DNA from: Adonisia turfae CCMR0081
GTDB lineage: Bacteria > Cyanobacteriota > Cyanobacteriia > Phormidesmidales > Phormidesmidaceae
Assembly: GCF_011009555.1 (NCBI RefSeq)
Contig: NZ_QXHD01000004.1
Span: 7,244,883 to 7,293,877 of the forward strand
Direction: 5' to 3'
Length of the DNA stretch: 48,995 nt
In this document: one piece after another, positions 18,832-26,383 of the stretch
How positions within the stretch are numbered: the stretch's first letter is position 1
Layout: the number at the start of each line of letters is the position of its first letter
Notes under the pieces: generated by a model
The model's database searches: none
Told to the model about the DNA's origin: nothing
Seen by the model: only the letters and a program-made list of their open reading frames with translations
Program-made: the position numbers and the translations under genes

Positions 18832-19595
18832 GGGAGTGACGAATCATGGTAGGTAGTCGAGGCAGGGGATGCACAGTCCTAAGTTACCCCGCTGTTTATT
18901 TTCTGACAAAGCTAATGTGGAGGTTTGGAGGGCTTTGCTGAGGTTTTATGAGGTTTAGATAAAGCGAGCGTTTGAGCAGCTATCCTATACTTAGCAAATT
19001 TTTCCCCAGATTGTGAGCTTTTCTGGTTACACTCCAGAGCTTAACGTCAGATACTAAGGGTGACGGGGATAGTCAGATAGCACAAAAATACTGGACTAGC
19101 CACGGGGTTACTCCCCTGTAGCCTTGGCCCATGATTCGAGCCAAACTATAGACTTAAGCAAACGCCTGTGCAGCGCCAGTATTAAATAGCCCAATGCAAG
19201 CATAGTGCCCCATTACAGTGTCAAGCAGCCGCACCTGGAAGGAGAACATCAATGGCACCTGTTCTTTGATATTTCTCTGTTTTTCTCCGGCTATTACTGC
19301 TTTTCAAAAGGGTCAATGCCAGCACGGCCAACCCCAAACCATCTTAGCTATCTATCGAAAAGGTAATCGACCTATTCGGCGGTCAGGATGACGAAATTAT
19401 TATCGTTTATCAAAAGAAACGCTAATGCAAAGAGCAAATATATTCATCAAACCAAGTAAGATTGACATTAAGACTGAAAAGGGTAGGTTAAATGAAACAT
19501 ATAATTTACCCATAGCTCATAGTTCCTTAAACGCAAGCTCTTTAACCTGCAATCAAGTTCCACGGACATTAAAAGTGCTATACCCCTCCACCTCA
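18832..19595. other. Intergenic region upstream of HD-domain gene
   Basis: No convincing complete gene. At 19348-19422 a 25-codon open stretch on the plus strand (IEKVIDLFGGQDDEIIIVY, then a TAA stop) reads like the 3' end of a lost gene but has no start. The HD-domain frame also stays open back to an ATG at 19425, but those 57 residues are unlike the family and are left out. Confidence 0.45.
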
Positions 19596-20486
19596 ATGAA
19601 GCAAGCTTGTGTAAATCAGCTGCACGAGAAGTATATCCAGATGCTGGGGAAACCTTTGGGCTACCTATCTGCAAAGCCTGAACAAGCGTTTCAATTGGAC
19701 TATGGTCATTTATTAAGCACGTTTGCTGCTCAGGTATTGGATAGGCTTAGTGCTAGCACAGCATTGTACCACAATGTTGAACACACGATCCTTGTCTGTC
19801 TAGTAGGGCAGGAAATCTTGCACGGCAAGCATCAGCTTGAGGGTAATGTCACTTGTGAGGACTGGCTGAATTTTATGGTGTCGTTGCTCTGCCATGATAT
19901 TGGCTATGTCAGCGGTGTCTGCCAGCAGGATGATATTGCACAACGCCGTTATGTTCGATCGCGGGTTCAGACCTCTGGTTTAGTGCCAGAAACAACCTGG
20001 GTTACCCTACCTCCAGGGTCAACAGATGCTAGTTTGGCTCCTTACCACATTGAACGAGGTAAGCTATTCGTGCAAGAGAATTTCAGCCACTATGAAGTTT
20101 TAGACCTCCAGGCAATTAAGCGCAACATTGGCTTTACCCGATTTCCGGTACCAGATGAGCCAGTCTATCAGGTTACGGGGCACTATCCTGGTCTGACCCG
20201 TGCGGCGGACCTGATTGGTCAGCTTAGCGATCCGGGTTATTTACAAAAGACAGTGGCGCTTTTCTATGAGTTCGAGGAATTAGGGAAGAACCAAGAGCTG
20301 GGCTATCGGACTCCTGAGGATCTGAAATTGGGTTTTCCTAAGTTTTATCGCACTCAAGTTTATTCCTACATTCAGCCTGCGTTGACCTATTTGCAAGCAA
20401 CCCCCCTAGGACAACAGATTGTTGAAAATCTAGAAGCTAATGTGGAGGCGGTAAATATTAAGCAACCAGCTCTCACAAAACGCTAA
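19596..20486 (+). CDS. HD-domain metalloprotein (cyanobacterial Npun_R2479-like)
   Basis: A protein of about 296 residues with a metal-dependent phosphohydrolase fold. The HD signature is visible as LYHNVEHT followed by LLCHDIGY about 50 residues later, and a further acidic ligand is likely in RAADLIGQLSD. The surrounding sequence (GKPLGYLSA, FPKFYRTQVYSYIQPAL) is that of a conserved cyanobacterial HD-protein family, recalled from memory as Npun_R2479-like. The substrate is unknown; related folds act on cyclic nucleotides or nucleotides. The longer start at 19425 is possible, but the family usually begins near QLHEKYIQMLGKP, so ATG 19596 is used. Neither start has a good ribosome-binding site. 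It is isolated, with no operon partner. Confidence 0.75.
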   Translation: MKQACVNQLHEKYIQMLGKPLGYLSAKPEQAFQLDYGHLLSTFAAQVLDRLSASTALYHNVEHTILVCLVGQEILHGKHQLEGNVTCEDWLNFMVSLLCHDIGYVSGVCQQDDIAQRRYVRSRVQTSGLVPETTWVTLPPGSTDASLAPYHIERGKLFVQENFSHYEVLDLQAIKRNIGFTRFPVPDEPVYQVTGHYPGLTRAADLIGQLSDPGYLQKTVALFYEFEELGKNQELGYRTPEDLKLGFPKFYRTQVYSYIQPALTYLQATPLGQQIVENLEANVEAVNIKQPALTKR

Positions 20487-20683
20487 TTTTTTTGAGGATA
20501 ATATTGGATGAAATTGCTTCAAATTAATCAATATTATCTCAAAGTTCCAGGCCATCCCCTTGAAGCTAGCAACTCAAGTTTCAAAGCTTATTAAATAGGC
20601 TATATCGTAGTTTTCTATCTTCTGTAACAACTTTAAACTTGTATGAAGAATAGAATTACATGTAATTGTTGGATAGTCTAGTG

Positions 20684-21022
20684 CTATTCAACAATGCGCT
20701 CAAAGCTTCCTTCACGTAATTCCACCAATATCCCATCACCATTACTACGCTCTTCTTTGGATTCAGAAACAACTCGGTTACCTGAATCAAATCTCAACCT
20801 ACCAGTTGCTCCGTAATCTAATGCGACTTGTGTCGCTAGCTGCTCTTGAACTTGGGTGCGACAAAAAGCAGTATTTTCCATAGTTGGCACACAAGAAGAT
20901 TTTTCAAGAGCTTCATAAAAAATAGCTGCATCATCATATGCCATAGCGCTACGCCAGTTTATAGCATTATCGACTCCCCATAATCCAACAGCATAGCGTT
21001 CAAATGTATTTCTATAATCATG
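20684..21022 (-). pseudogene. 3' fragment of a periplasmic substrate-binding protein gene
   Basis: About 112 codons on the minus strand without a proper start. The reading (FERYAVGLWGVDNAINWRSA, AYDDAAIFYEAL, YGATGRLRFDSGNR) matches the C-terminal part of branched-chain amino-acid type binding proteins (Peripla_BP_6). The coding pattern ends abruptly near 21022, exactly where the transposase fragment on the opposite strand begins. It is therefore a gene truncated at a rearrangement junction. An ATG at 20944 would give an 86-residue product, unlikely to be functional. Confidence 0.6.
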
Positions 21023-21165
21023 CCGCCGTCAAGGCTGGTCTCACGTTGGAGGTGAGTAATGGACCGGTCGAAGGATTAAACAATCGACTGAAAATGTTGA
21101 AGCGGCAAATGTATGGCAGAGCAGGGTTCGACCTACTGGCAAAACGATTTATTTTGGCTGCATGA
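21019..21165 (+). pseudogene. C-terminal fragment of an ISL3-family transposase
   Basis: Forty-eight codons ending in TGA that read VSNGPVEGLNNRLKMLKRQ and then MYGRAGFDLLAKRF. This is the characteristic C-terminus of ISL3/IS204-type transposases (VEGLNNRLK...KRQ-YGRA-FDLL). The rest of the element is absent upstream, where the binding-protein fragment starts. It is a dead insertion-sequence remnant. Confidence 0.75.
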
Positions 21166-21433
21166 AAATACCTCTCTACTAAACTAGCAAGAGGGCATTG
21201 ATCAGATAACAACAGTTTCGGTAACAACCTCTGCAAGGTGGACTTCCAAGGCAATAACTGCCTTGACCATTTGCGCTGCCAAGCAACTATGCCTTTGACC
21301 TGAAAGGGATGTGGCAGCATCTCTAACGGAAATGCAAGGAGTTCAGATGATAACTGAACGGTGATTTAGGCCAATTTTAGTCACCAAAAGCTCGGAAGAG
21401 CCCAAAGTACTTGACATTTAATAGGCGATTAAT

Positions 21434-21865
21434 TTACTGAATCTCAATGCTTTCAATCGACCAACTTTGGGGTGAATGGTTAAAGGTAGCCACAAAATCA
21501 GCCTCAGTTCGCCCGCCAACCTGATCGATAGTTACTTCCCTGAACTCTTCAGACCGTCCTTCTTGCTGAGCACGAATAGTGAGCGTAATGTTGCTAATGG
21601 GCGAGGTTCCAGAATTTCTTAGCGTCCCTTCTATGTTATTACCGACAGCCCTAACGCCATAGGTATATAAGTTTGATAGCCTCTGCTGATTGAGCACGGC
21701 AATCGCTTGTTCCTCTCTCGCCTGGGCCGCGACGTCTCGCTCGTTGCACATATAACTCAGGTCCGTGCGTACACCATACATATCCATGTAGCACACAGGT
21801 ATAGCCAATGCCGAGGGAGCAGCAGAAAACAATGCAAACGAAGCGATAACCGGGGTAAGTTTCAT
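21434..21865 (-). CDS. Small secreted protein, FxLYD-like
   Basis: A 143-residue hypothetical protein. Residues 1-21 form a signal peptide (hydrophobic core ASFALFSAAPSALA) with a likely cut at ALA. Cysteines in PVCYMDMYG and SYMCNERD could form a disulfide. A coiled stretch (AAQAREEQAIAVLNQQRL) follows. The C-terminal half (GNNIEGTLRNSGTSPISNI, VTIDQVGGRTEADF) has the pattern of an FxLYD or similar beta-sandwich domain found in exported proteins. The function is unknown. It stands alone, with short non-coding DNA on both sides. Confidence 0.65.
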   Translation of the reverse strand: MKLTPVIASFALFSAAPSALAIPVCYMDMYGVRTDLSYMCNERDVAAQAREEQAIAVLNQQRLSNLYTYGVRAVGNNIEGTLRNSGTSPISNITLTIRAQQEGRSEEFREVTIDQVGGRTEADFVATFNHSPQSWSIESIEIQ

Positions 21866-22385
21866 GTGTTGTATGTAGGGAAACTACACTAAAAACTTCC
21901 CTGGGATGGCTTGCTATCGGGAGCCTTTTACTAAATGAGACTTTCGGCTAACCCCCTCAATAGATAGCATTGAGTATTCCTTCGCAACTTTTAAAGACAC
22001 TCGGAGGTCTATGCTACATATTCCTCAGGACAAAAGGGTGCTCACCAGACTCTAAATTCACTGTTCATGTCCCTCAGCTATTACCAGCCGAGGGATTTTT
22101 TTCAAAAAAATACCCCAACAAATAACCCCCGAAGCAATGAGCGTCAGGGGGTGTTGCAAGGTGCTATGTCTATCTTGAGTTAGGGTGCCCAGGTGCAGGG
22201 TGCTCTAAGCCATCTCCGTCTCCAACCGCTTCCAGATAGGCACGGGGTTAGGCGTGTAGGTTCCTGCGCGGTTTGCCTTCATGCGACCGATAAAGGTAAG
22301 CCTCGGTGGTTCCCTTAGCAGGTAAGACAAATGCTGCAAGAGGTTTACCCAATAAAGGTGTTTTATCCTGATGCCCTGTCCTCAC
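21866..22385. other. Intergenic region with possible coding remnants
   Basis: 520 bp without an intact gene. On the minus strand near 22203-22360 two overlapping frames look protein-like (one ends GTYTPNPVPIWKRLE, another contains TPLLGKPLAAFVLPAKG). Neither has a start or a recognised family, so this is probably gene debris. A terminator-like hairpin lies at 22070. Confidence 0.4.
22070..22102 (+). terminator. Rho-independent-type hairpin
   Basis: CCCTCAGC and GCCGAGGG pair, with one mismatch, around a short loop and are followed by a run of seven T on the plus strand. No intact plus-strand gene lies immediately upstream, so it may be left over from a lost gene. Confidence 0.55.
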
Positions 22386-22814
22386 TTAACTTGTACTTAA
22401 CTTCTCAGAACTTGTACTTAAGTTATCAGCTGAAGATCTCACTAGCACAGCTTCTTCCAACCGGTGTAATTCTTCCAGTTCTCGGGTGAGGAAGAAGTTG
22501 AGGCCCGTTCGGATCACTGCAAGGATTGCTAATTGGCCCAAGGACTCAAAGGATGGGAATACCGCTGTCGCTAAAATATCGGCGGCTAATTGAAATTCTA
22601 AAGCCAGAGCCAGGGCTCGCCCAAAGCGGGCACGGACTCGGGTGTAGTGATAGGTGTTGGGACGTCGTAAGAGTAAGAACGCAAGTCGCCCACTCGTAAT
22701 TAGCCCAAATAGGATGGTACCAATGGAAATAGCTTCAAAACAAACCTTCAGCGAATAGGCAAATAATCCGATAGTCGCTTCAAAATTTTCGACGAAATGT
22801 GTGAGAACGTCCAT
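22386..22814 (-). CDS. DUF1622 family membrane protein
   Basis: A 142-residue membrane protein of the DUF1622 family, recognised by FGRALALALEFQLAADIL and the following AILAVIRTGLNFFLTREL. Three hydrophobic segments are visible, near residues 15-45, 70-90 and 100-120. The function is unknown. The tail (LSTSSADNLSTSSEK-like) is encoded by a 21-bp tandem duplication that includes the stop codon. It is separated by about 100 bp from the acetyltransferase cassette upstream. Confidence 0.8.
   Translation of the reverse strand: MDVLTHFVENFEATIGLFAYSLKVCFEAISIGTILFGLITSGRLAFLLLRRPNTYHYTRVRARFGRALALALEFQLAADILATAVFPSFESLGQLAILAVIRTGLNFFLTRELEELHRLEEAVLVRSSADNLSTSSEKLSTS
22388..22429. repeat. Tandem 21-bp duplication at the 3' end of the DUF1622 gene
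   Basis: Two adjacent 21-bp units beginning aacttgtactta and ending atcag/ctcag. They encode repeated LSTSS at the protein tail. The length is in frame, and the stop codon lies just past the downstream unit. Confidence 0.65.
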
Positions 22815-22854
22815 TCACCATCACCTCAAGAATTCAGTATCTTTAGTCTCGTTT

Positions 22855-22919
22855 AGCCTATTGTTTTATCCACACATTAAACCGATTATAGGAGTTGAAG
22901 CTCCAACGAGTGGTTAGGC
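22855..22919 (-). repeat. Possible partial attC-like site
   Basis: GCCTAAC (minus strand, 22919-22913) contains the stop codon of the acetyltransferase gene, as in integron cassettes. An inner inverted repeat GTTGGAGC/TTCAAC follows. The matching far end (around GCCTATT at 22855) is degenerate, so the site is incomplete or decayed. Confidence 0.35.
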
Positions 22920-23348
22920 GCGCACCGAACGTTTGACATACACGATCTCCGGATCGTCGGGATCAAGATTATGGATGACTCCTGACCGTTCGTAACCCAG
23001 TTTCTCAAGGACATGTTGAATGTGCGAGTTGGATTCGTTGGTCGAGGTGAATAGATCGCTCGATTGCGATTGTCTTTCGAGAAACGCCACCAATTTAGGT
23101 CCGTGCCCGGATGAGCGATGGGGTTCTGCAAGGTAGATGAGATCAATGAATGAGCGGCCAAAGAACCCATGGGAGATGACTCCGTAGCCAATAATCTCAC
23201 CGGAAATTTCGACCACCCAAGCGCAATCACTTTCCACCGTGTTTCGGATAAAGTCCCTTCGATTGGAACTGCCACGGGCAATGTGATCGAGATCGCTTAA
23301 TGTGGAAGCATCGTTGACGATCGCCCGGCGGATTATATGGTCTGGCAT
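22914..23348 (-). CDS. GNAT family N-acetyltransferase (cassette gene)
   Basis: A 144-residue single-domain GNAT protein. The beta-4 strand and acetyl-CoA loop are visible as DLIYLAEPHRSSGHGPKLV (a degenerate RxxGxG/A), and VLEKLGYERSGV is the usual C-terminal helix-strand. The substrate is unknown. The stop codon TAA lies inside GCCTAAC, and the start codon is six bases from GTTAGGC, so the gene fills a compact cassette between two attC-like sites. This arrangement is known from mobile gene cassettes, where GNAT genes are frequent. Confidence 0.8.
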   Translation of the reverse strand: MPDHIIRRAIVNDASTLSDLDHIARGSSNRRDFIRNTVESDCAWVVEISGEIIGYGVISHGFFGRSFIDLIYLAEPHRSSGHGPKLVAFLERQSQSSDLFTSTNESNSHIQHVLEKLGYERSGVIHNLDPDDPEIVYVKRSVRA

Positions 23349-23352
23349 GTGC

Positions 23353-23436
23353 GCCTAACGTATGGCTGAGCGACGGCCAGTAGTTTTTCGATACCTGGAT
23401 GTAAATAGTTCCGTCCGCTCCTGCACAGGGTTAGGC
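23353..23436 (-). repeat. attC-like recombination site
   Basis: An 84-bp site with perfect outer boxes GCCTAAC and GTTAGGC (R'' and R'). The inner boxes pair as GAGCGACGG against CCGTCCGCTC, leaving one unpaired base, which is the extrahelical-base feature of integron attC sites. It lies directly before the start codon of the acetyltransferase gene. Confidence 0.65.
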
Positions 23437-23620
23437 GGCAAGGTAAGGGCCTTTACCTGTGTTCGCATCGCAAATATTTTAGGCTGAGAGCGCTTGCTTC
23501 AGGGAGTTTATAAGCATGGTGTGGCCCCTAAAATTTATTAGAGAGGTATTAGAAGTTGCAGCAAGAACCACACCTTACAGTTTGTTGTTATGTGGAATTA
23601 CCATTGATGGCGTTGTGCAA

Positions 23621-23995
23621 TTACTCATACCGGTAGAATACAGCGATTTTATTTCCGTCAAAGTCTCTAAAGTACGCACCAAAGAATGCCCCCTCGTTCC
23701 TTTCTCCTGGAACACCTTCACATGAAGCGCCTAATTCGACAGCCTTGGAATAAACTTCTTTGACCTTCTCTATACTTAGCAATTTAAACGCAACCATAGT
23801 TCCATTACCATGAGTAGCTGGCATACCGTCAAACGGTATGCTTATAGCTAATTTGGTATCGCTATCCGGAAAGCTGAAAAAGACAACTTTTTCTGATTGA
23901 TGGATTAGTTTTCCACCAAACAAACCTAGCAATGTTTCATAAAACAAAACTGCCTTTTCGATATTTCCAGTACCAAGCGTAATATGTGAAATCAA
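23621..23995 (-). CDS. VOC (glyoxalase/bleomycin-resistance fold) family protein
   Basis: A 124-residue single VOC domain. It begins MISHITLGTGNIEKAVLFYE, continues with KLAISIPFDG, and ends RDFDGNKIAVFYRYE, which is the typical C-terminal strand with the metal-binding Glu. Relatives include dioxygenases, glyoxalases and drug-binding proteins; no specific activity can be assigned. It lies between attC-like sites with 184 bp of spacer to the downstream one, as the middle member of the cassette group. Its codon use and AT-richness differ from the NRPS genes. Confidence 0.8.
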   Translation of the reverse strand: MISHITLGTGNIEKAVLFYETLLGLFGGKLIHQSEKVVFFSFPDSDTKLAISIPFDGMPATHGNGTMVAFKLLSIEKVKEVYSKAVELGASCEGVPGERNEGAFFGAYFRDFDGNKIAVFYRYE

Positions 23996-24014
23996 AATTT
24001 AACCTCAATTACTA

Positions 24015-24103
24015 GTGTAACGGCTTGGGCTTGAGCGAACGACAATAATGTTTCATTATATCAATAGTGCATATTTCCGTTCCGTTGCAAGTGCTTGTTA
24101 GCC
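24015..24103 (-). repeat. attC-like recombination site, less conserved
   Basis: About 89 bp between GGCTAAC, which contains the stop of the upstream acetyltransferase gene on the minus strand, and GTTACAC. The inner arms are related (AACGGAACG against CGTTCG, with an extra base), and a small hairpin ATAATG/CATTAT sits in the variable loop. The outer boxes are not canonical. Confidence 0.4.
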
Positions 24104-24556
24104 ATTGATGGTGAATGAGCGTATTTGCTCTTCTGATCGAGGCCATATATAGGCTGAGCACTGTTTATGCCAACCTAGTTTTTCATAAAAGCTGTTTTTC
24201 CCTGGTACGGCTGTCAACATTGTAGTAAGAAAAGGCTTGAGGTCGTTTTCAAGCTCACTAAGGATTTTAGAGCCAATCCCATTCCTTTGATATTCCGGCA
24301 ACACAGCCAAATCAACTATCCATCCATAGTAATATCCATCATCAACTGTTCTACCTACACCAACCAATTCATCACTAATATAAGCAAAGCGTTTAAAGGA
24401 GCTTCTTTCGAATGAGAGTCTAACTTGTGCCGAAAGCCTTTCACCCCATCCGACAGCTTTGAATATATTGGACATGTCCTTCCAGTTTGTATTTTCAACT
24501 GAAGTTGTATACCTGACATTCATATCAATATTTTTGATAGCTAATAGCTCGTTCAC
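24098..24556 (-). CDS. GNAT family N-acetyltransferase (cassette gene)
   Basis: A 152-residue GNAT protein. The acetyl-CoA site is clear: DLAVLPEYQRNGIGSKIL (RxxGxG/A). The C-terminal FYEKLGWHKQ is also typical. The sequence resembles small acetyltransferases whose substrate is usually unknown. Its stop codon lies in GGCTAAC of the adjacent attC-like site. The 5' end overlaps the 3' end of the broken upstream gene by 32 bp, so the two were probably translated together; an alternative start at the internal Met (residue 12, NVRYTTSVEN) would remove the overlap. Confidence 0.82.
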   Translation of the reverse strand: MNELLAIKNIDMNVRYTTSVENTNWKDMSNIFKAVGWGERLSAQVRLSFERSSFKRFAYISDELVGVGRTVDDGYYYGWIVDLAVLPEYQRNGIGSKILSELENDLKPFLTTMLTAVPGKNSFYEKLGWHKQCSAYIWPRSEEQIRSFTING

Positions 24557-24881
24557 GGATACGGCGTTTATTGATAAATTCTAAGATCTTTTTCTCATCG
24601 CTTCTGGCTAAGCCGCTATATTTTTCAGCAAGGGTTAATGCAAATTTGTCATGAACCCAATCTTCTTCAGTCATCTCGGCGAGGGACTTGAGCGGTCGTG
24701 TTTTACGGGTCCAACGAGATTGATACTCCTTAAGAGTTTGTGTAAATTGCTCAATCGAATTGAAACATAACATTGAGGTGTCAATGGCAAAAGCATAAAA
24801 CGCTTCATCAGAATGCCCCTAGGTAAACTGTTCAATTTTGGAGCAGCAATCAACAAATATTTTATCAATGTCGAATGGCAT
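24525..24881 (-). pseudogene. Unknown cassette gene interrupted by an amber codon
   Basis: The frame reads from ATG 24881 (PFDIDKIFVDCC) through one in-frame TAG at 24821-24819, then HSDEAFYAFAID and on to 24525. Protein-like sequence continues smoothly on both sides of the TAG, and a C to T change of a CAG codon would explain it. Without that stop the product would be about 118 residues. A truncated product could start at the internal ATG 24773 (82 residues). The family was not recognised; it faintly resembles small DUF4303/immunity-like proteins (FYAFAID). It directly follows an attC-like R' box (GTTATGC). Confidence 0.5.
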
Positions 24882-24899
24882 TAAGGTTATCTCTTTGCA

Positions 24900-25060
24900 G
24901 CATAACGCCTAGCTCAGTGGCGCTTGAGGCGGCACCTCCCCTACACATCCTGGCCGCTCGCTTTGGACAACGGTTCTGGATGCGATCTCGGGGCAAGCCT
25001 TTTCACTCATGCGGCAATTCTACCCCGCCGCAACACCCACGCCATCAGCGCGTTGGATTG
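24900..25060 (-). repeat. Candidate long attC-like site at the array end
   Basis: GCATAAC and then GCCTAGCTCAGTGGCGCTTGAG on the plus strand, which on the minus strand is the classical attC right side ending GGCGTTATGC. The best partner box is GTTGGAT at 25054-25060, giving about 160 bp, longer than usual. The left boundary is therefore uncertain. Confidence 0.4.
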
Positions 25061-25111
25061 CCGAAAACGAGCCACAAAACCGCTGGAAATCGCGGACAAA
25101 ACATCCGTGAC

Positions 25112-25278
25112 GACTAACTCATTATTGGGAGGAAACTTTCTGCCTAATCCCCTGATTTAGTAGATTAGGTAGAAATATTTCAGTCTAACACCCCGATAAG
25201 ATAATTAGCTGGACAGCTGTCAGCCTAACATGCTGATTTGGGTGATTAGGTGGAAACTTTCTACTGAATCACCTAAGG
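25112..25278. repeat. Imperfect 40-bp tandem hairpin repeats
   Basis: Four degenerate units (about 25112-25138 partial, 25139-25179, 25180-25219, 25220-25259, with a partial fifth). Each carries CCTAA...TTAGG-type inverted arms and ends in a GGAAACTT/AGAAATATT-like tail. The clearest unit is CCTAATC ... GATTAGG at 25143-25169. There is no coding potential, and the function is unknown. Confidence 0.6.
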
Positions 25279-25652
25279 CTCTATACCGTGGATTAGTTGC
25301 ACTAGACACAACGGGGCTATGGATTTTTCAGGGCTTTCAGCGATCACAGCAGAACGGCAGCATCAGGCTTTGAGTTTATGTCCCCGTTTTTTTGCCATTA
25401 GCGGGCGTCATCATGGGGTATGGCTTACTAATCTCCCCCCCAACCCCTGCCGCTCCCCTTTGCCATCCTGGAGGCTTTGGCTAAGATGCTGAGCATTTCT
25501 ATGTTCTCAGGAAAGTCATGCAAAATCAGTAAAAAGTCATGCATTCTCAGTCTTGAAGTCGGTCGATGACCCATGACAATAAAGGCGTAATGACCACAAT
25601 GAATATCATTACGCCTCAAATTAAAGCCTCATAGAAATGGAGAATTGAGATC
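25279..25652. other. Intergenic leader region of the secreted repeat-protein gene
   Basis: No gene. It contains a 21-bp-spaced direct repeat (aaagtcatgca, at 25512 and 25533) and a 10-bp perfect inverted repeat at 25584-25615. An A/T-rich stretch and AATGGAGAATTGAG, with a weak GAG Shine-Dalgarno, precede the ATG at 25653. Confidence 0.5.
25584..25615 (+). promoter_or_regulatory. Inverted repeat in the 5' leader of the repeat-protein gene
   Basis: GGCGTAATGA and TCATTACGCC are perfectly complementary with a 12-base loop, ending 37 bp before the start codon. It could be an RNA hairpin or an operator. There is no T-run, so it is not a standard terminator. Confidence 0.5.
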
Positions 25653-26285
25653 ATGAAATACAAACAAATATTATTTGCTGCTGCCACACTCATTGCGACC
25701 GCAGCCTTTCCAAAATTATCAGTCGCTGATACAGGTAACGTGGTTGGTATTGGTATTGCCGGGTCTAATGACCACACCTACTACTTCTACACTGGCGGTC
25801 AGGTGAGTTCTGGTACCACTGACGATCCAGAGCATCACCGACAGACCTATAGTGCCAACTACCCGCCTCAAAAATCTGTTATCGCAGTCGGCATTGCTGG
25901 ATCAAATGATCATGTTTATTACTGGTATGTCGACGGCACGGTAAGTTCGGGAACGACCAATAACGCAACTAGGTATCGAGACTACTATCCAGGTAACCTT
26001 CCAGAGGATGAGGATAAAGATCTGATAGCGGTTGCCATTGCAGGGTCTAACGACCATGTTTACTATTGGTGGTCGGATGGAACCGTAAGCTCAGGTACTA
26101 CAGACAATCCCGTGCTTCACCGAAATTATTATGAGTCTAACCAACCAGAGAATAAGAGTTTGATTGGTGTCGGTATCGCTGGTTCAAATGACCATGTTTA
26201 CTATTTCTATTCGGACGGAACAGTGAGCGCGGGCACGACTGACAACCCAACCAAACATCGTACGTACTATAACTCGGGGCTTTGA
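25653..26285 (+). CDS. Secreted protein of four AGSNDHxYY repeats
   Basis: A 210-residue exported protein of unknown function. Residues 1-25 are a signal peptide ending near SVADT. The mature part is four repeats of about 44-48 residues, each with GIAGSNDHVYYWYSDG, then TVSSGTTDNP and an aromatic-rich linker (HRxYY). The regular Trp/Tyr/Gly/Asp pattern suggests a small beta-propeller or beta-prism lectin fold, an inference from repeat form only. The nucleotide sequence of the repeats has diverged while the protein motif is kept, which implies selection. A terminator follows 70 bp downstream, so it is monocistronic. The leader carries an inverted repeat. Confidence 0.78.
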   Translation: MKYKQILFAAATLIATAAFPKLSVADTGNVVGIGIAGSNDHTYYFYTGGQVSSGTTDDPEHHRQTYSANYPPQKSVIAVGIAGSNDHVYYWYVDGTVSSGTTNNATRYRDYYPGNLPEDEDKDLIAVAIAGSNDHVYYWWSDGTVSSGTTDNPVLHRNYYESNQPENKSLIGVGIAGSNDHVYYFYSDGTVSAGTTDNPTKHRTYYNSGL

Positions 26286-26354
26286 CACTCATTCAGCCAA
26301 ATCAGAGATTATGGTTGATGAGCATCAAAAGATCGAGATACACCTTACCCTTCC

Positions 26355-26383
26355 AACCCTGGCTTCGGTCAGGGTTTTGTTTT
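26355..26383 (+). terminator. Rho-independent terminator after the repeat-protein gene
   Basis: AACCCTG and CAGGGTT pair around GCTTCGGT, followed by TTGTTTT. The tetraloop-like CTTCGG and the position 70 bp after the stop codon support a real terminator. Confidence 0.75.

Noticed and set aside
19425..19595. N-terminal extension of the HD-domain protein
   Set aside because: The extra 57 residues have no family resemblance and the upstream start lacks a ribosome-binding site.
21115..21140. GGGTTCGACC resembling a tRNA T-arm
   Set aside because: No acceptor or anticodon stems can be formed around it, and it is explained by the transposase reading frame (GRAGFDLL).
21018..21320. 100-codon minus-strand frame over the transposase remnant
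   Set aside because: It is antisense to the recognised ISL3 transposase tail and has no protein-like pattern of its own.
22203..22370. Two short protein-like minus-strand frames downstream of the DUF1622 gene
   Set aside because: Neither has a start codon or a recognisable family, and they overlap each other; recorded only as possible debris.
23516..23725. Plus-strand frame beginning with VWPLKFIREVLEV near the VOC gene
   Set aside because: Its second half is antisense to the VOC gene and there is no supporting family; possibly cassette spacer sequence.
25140..25260. CRISPR-like array
   Set aside because: The units are contiguous and imperfect with no spacers between conserved repeats, and no cas genes are present.
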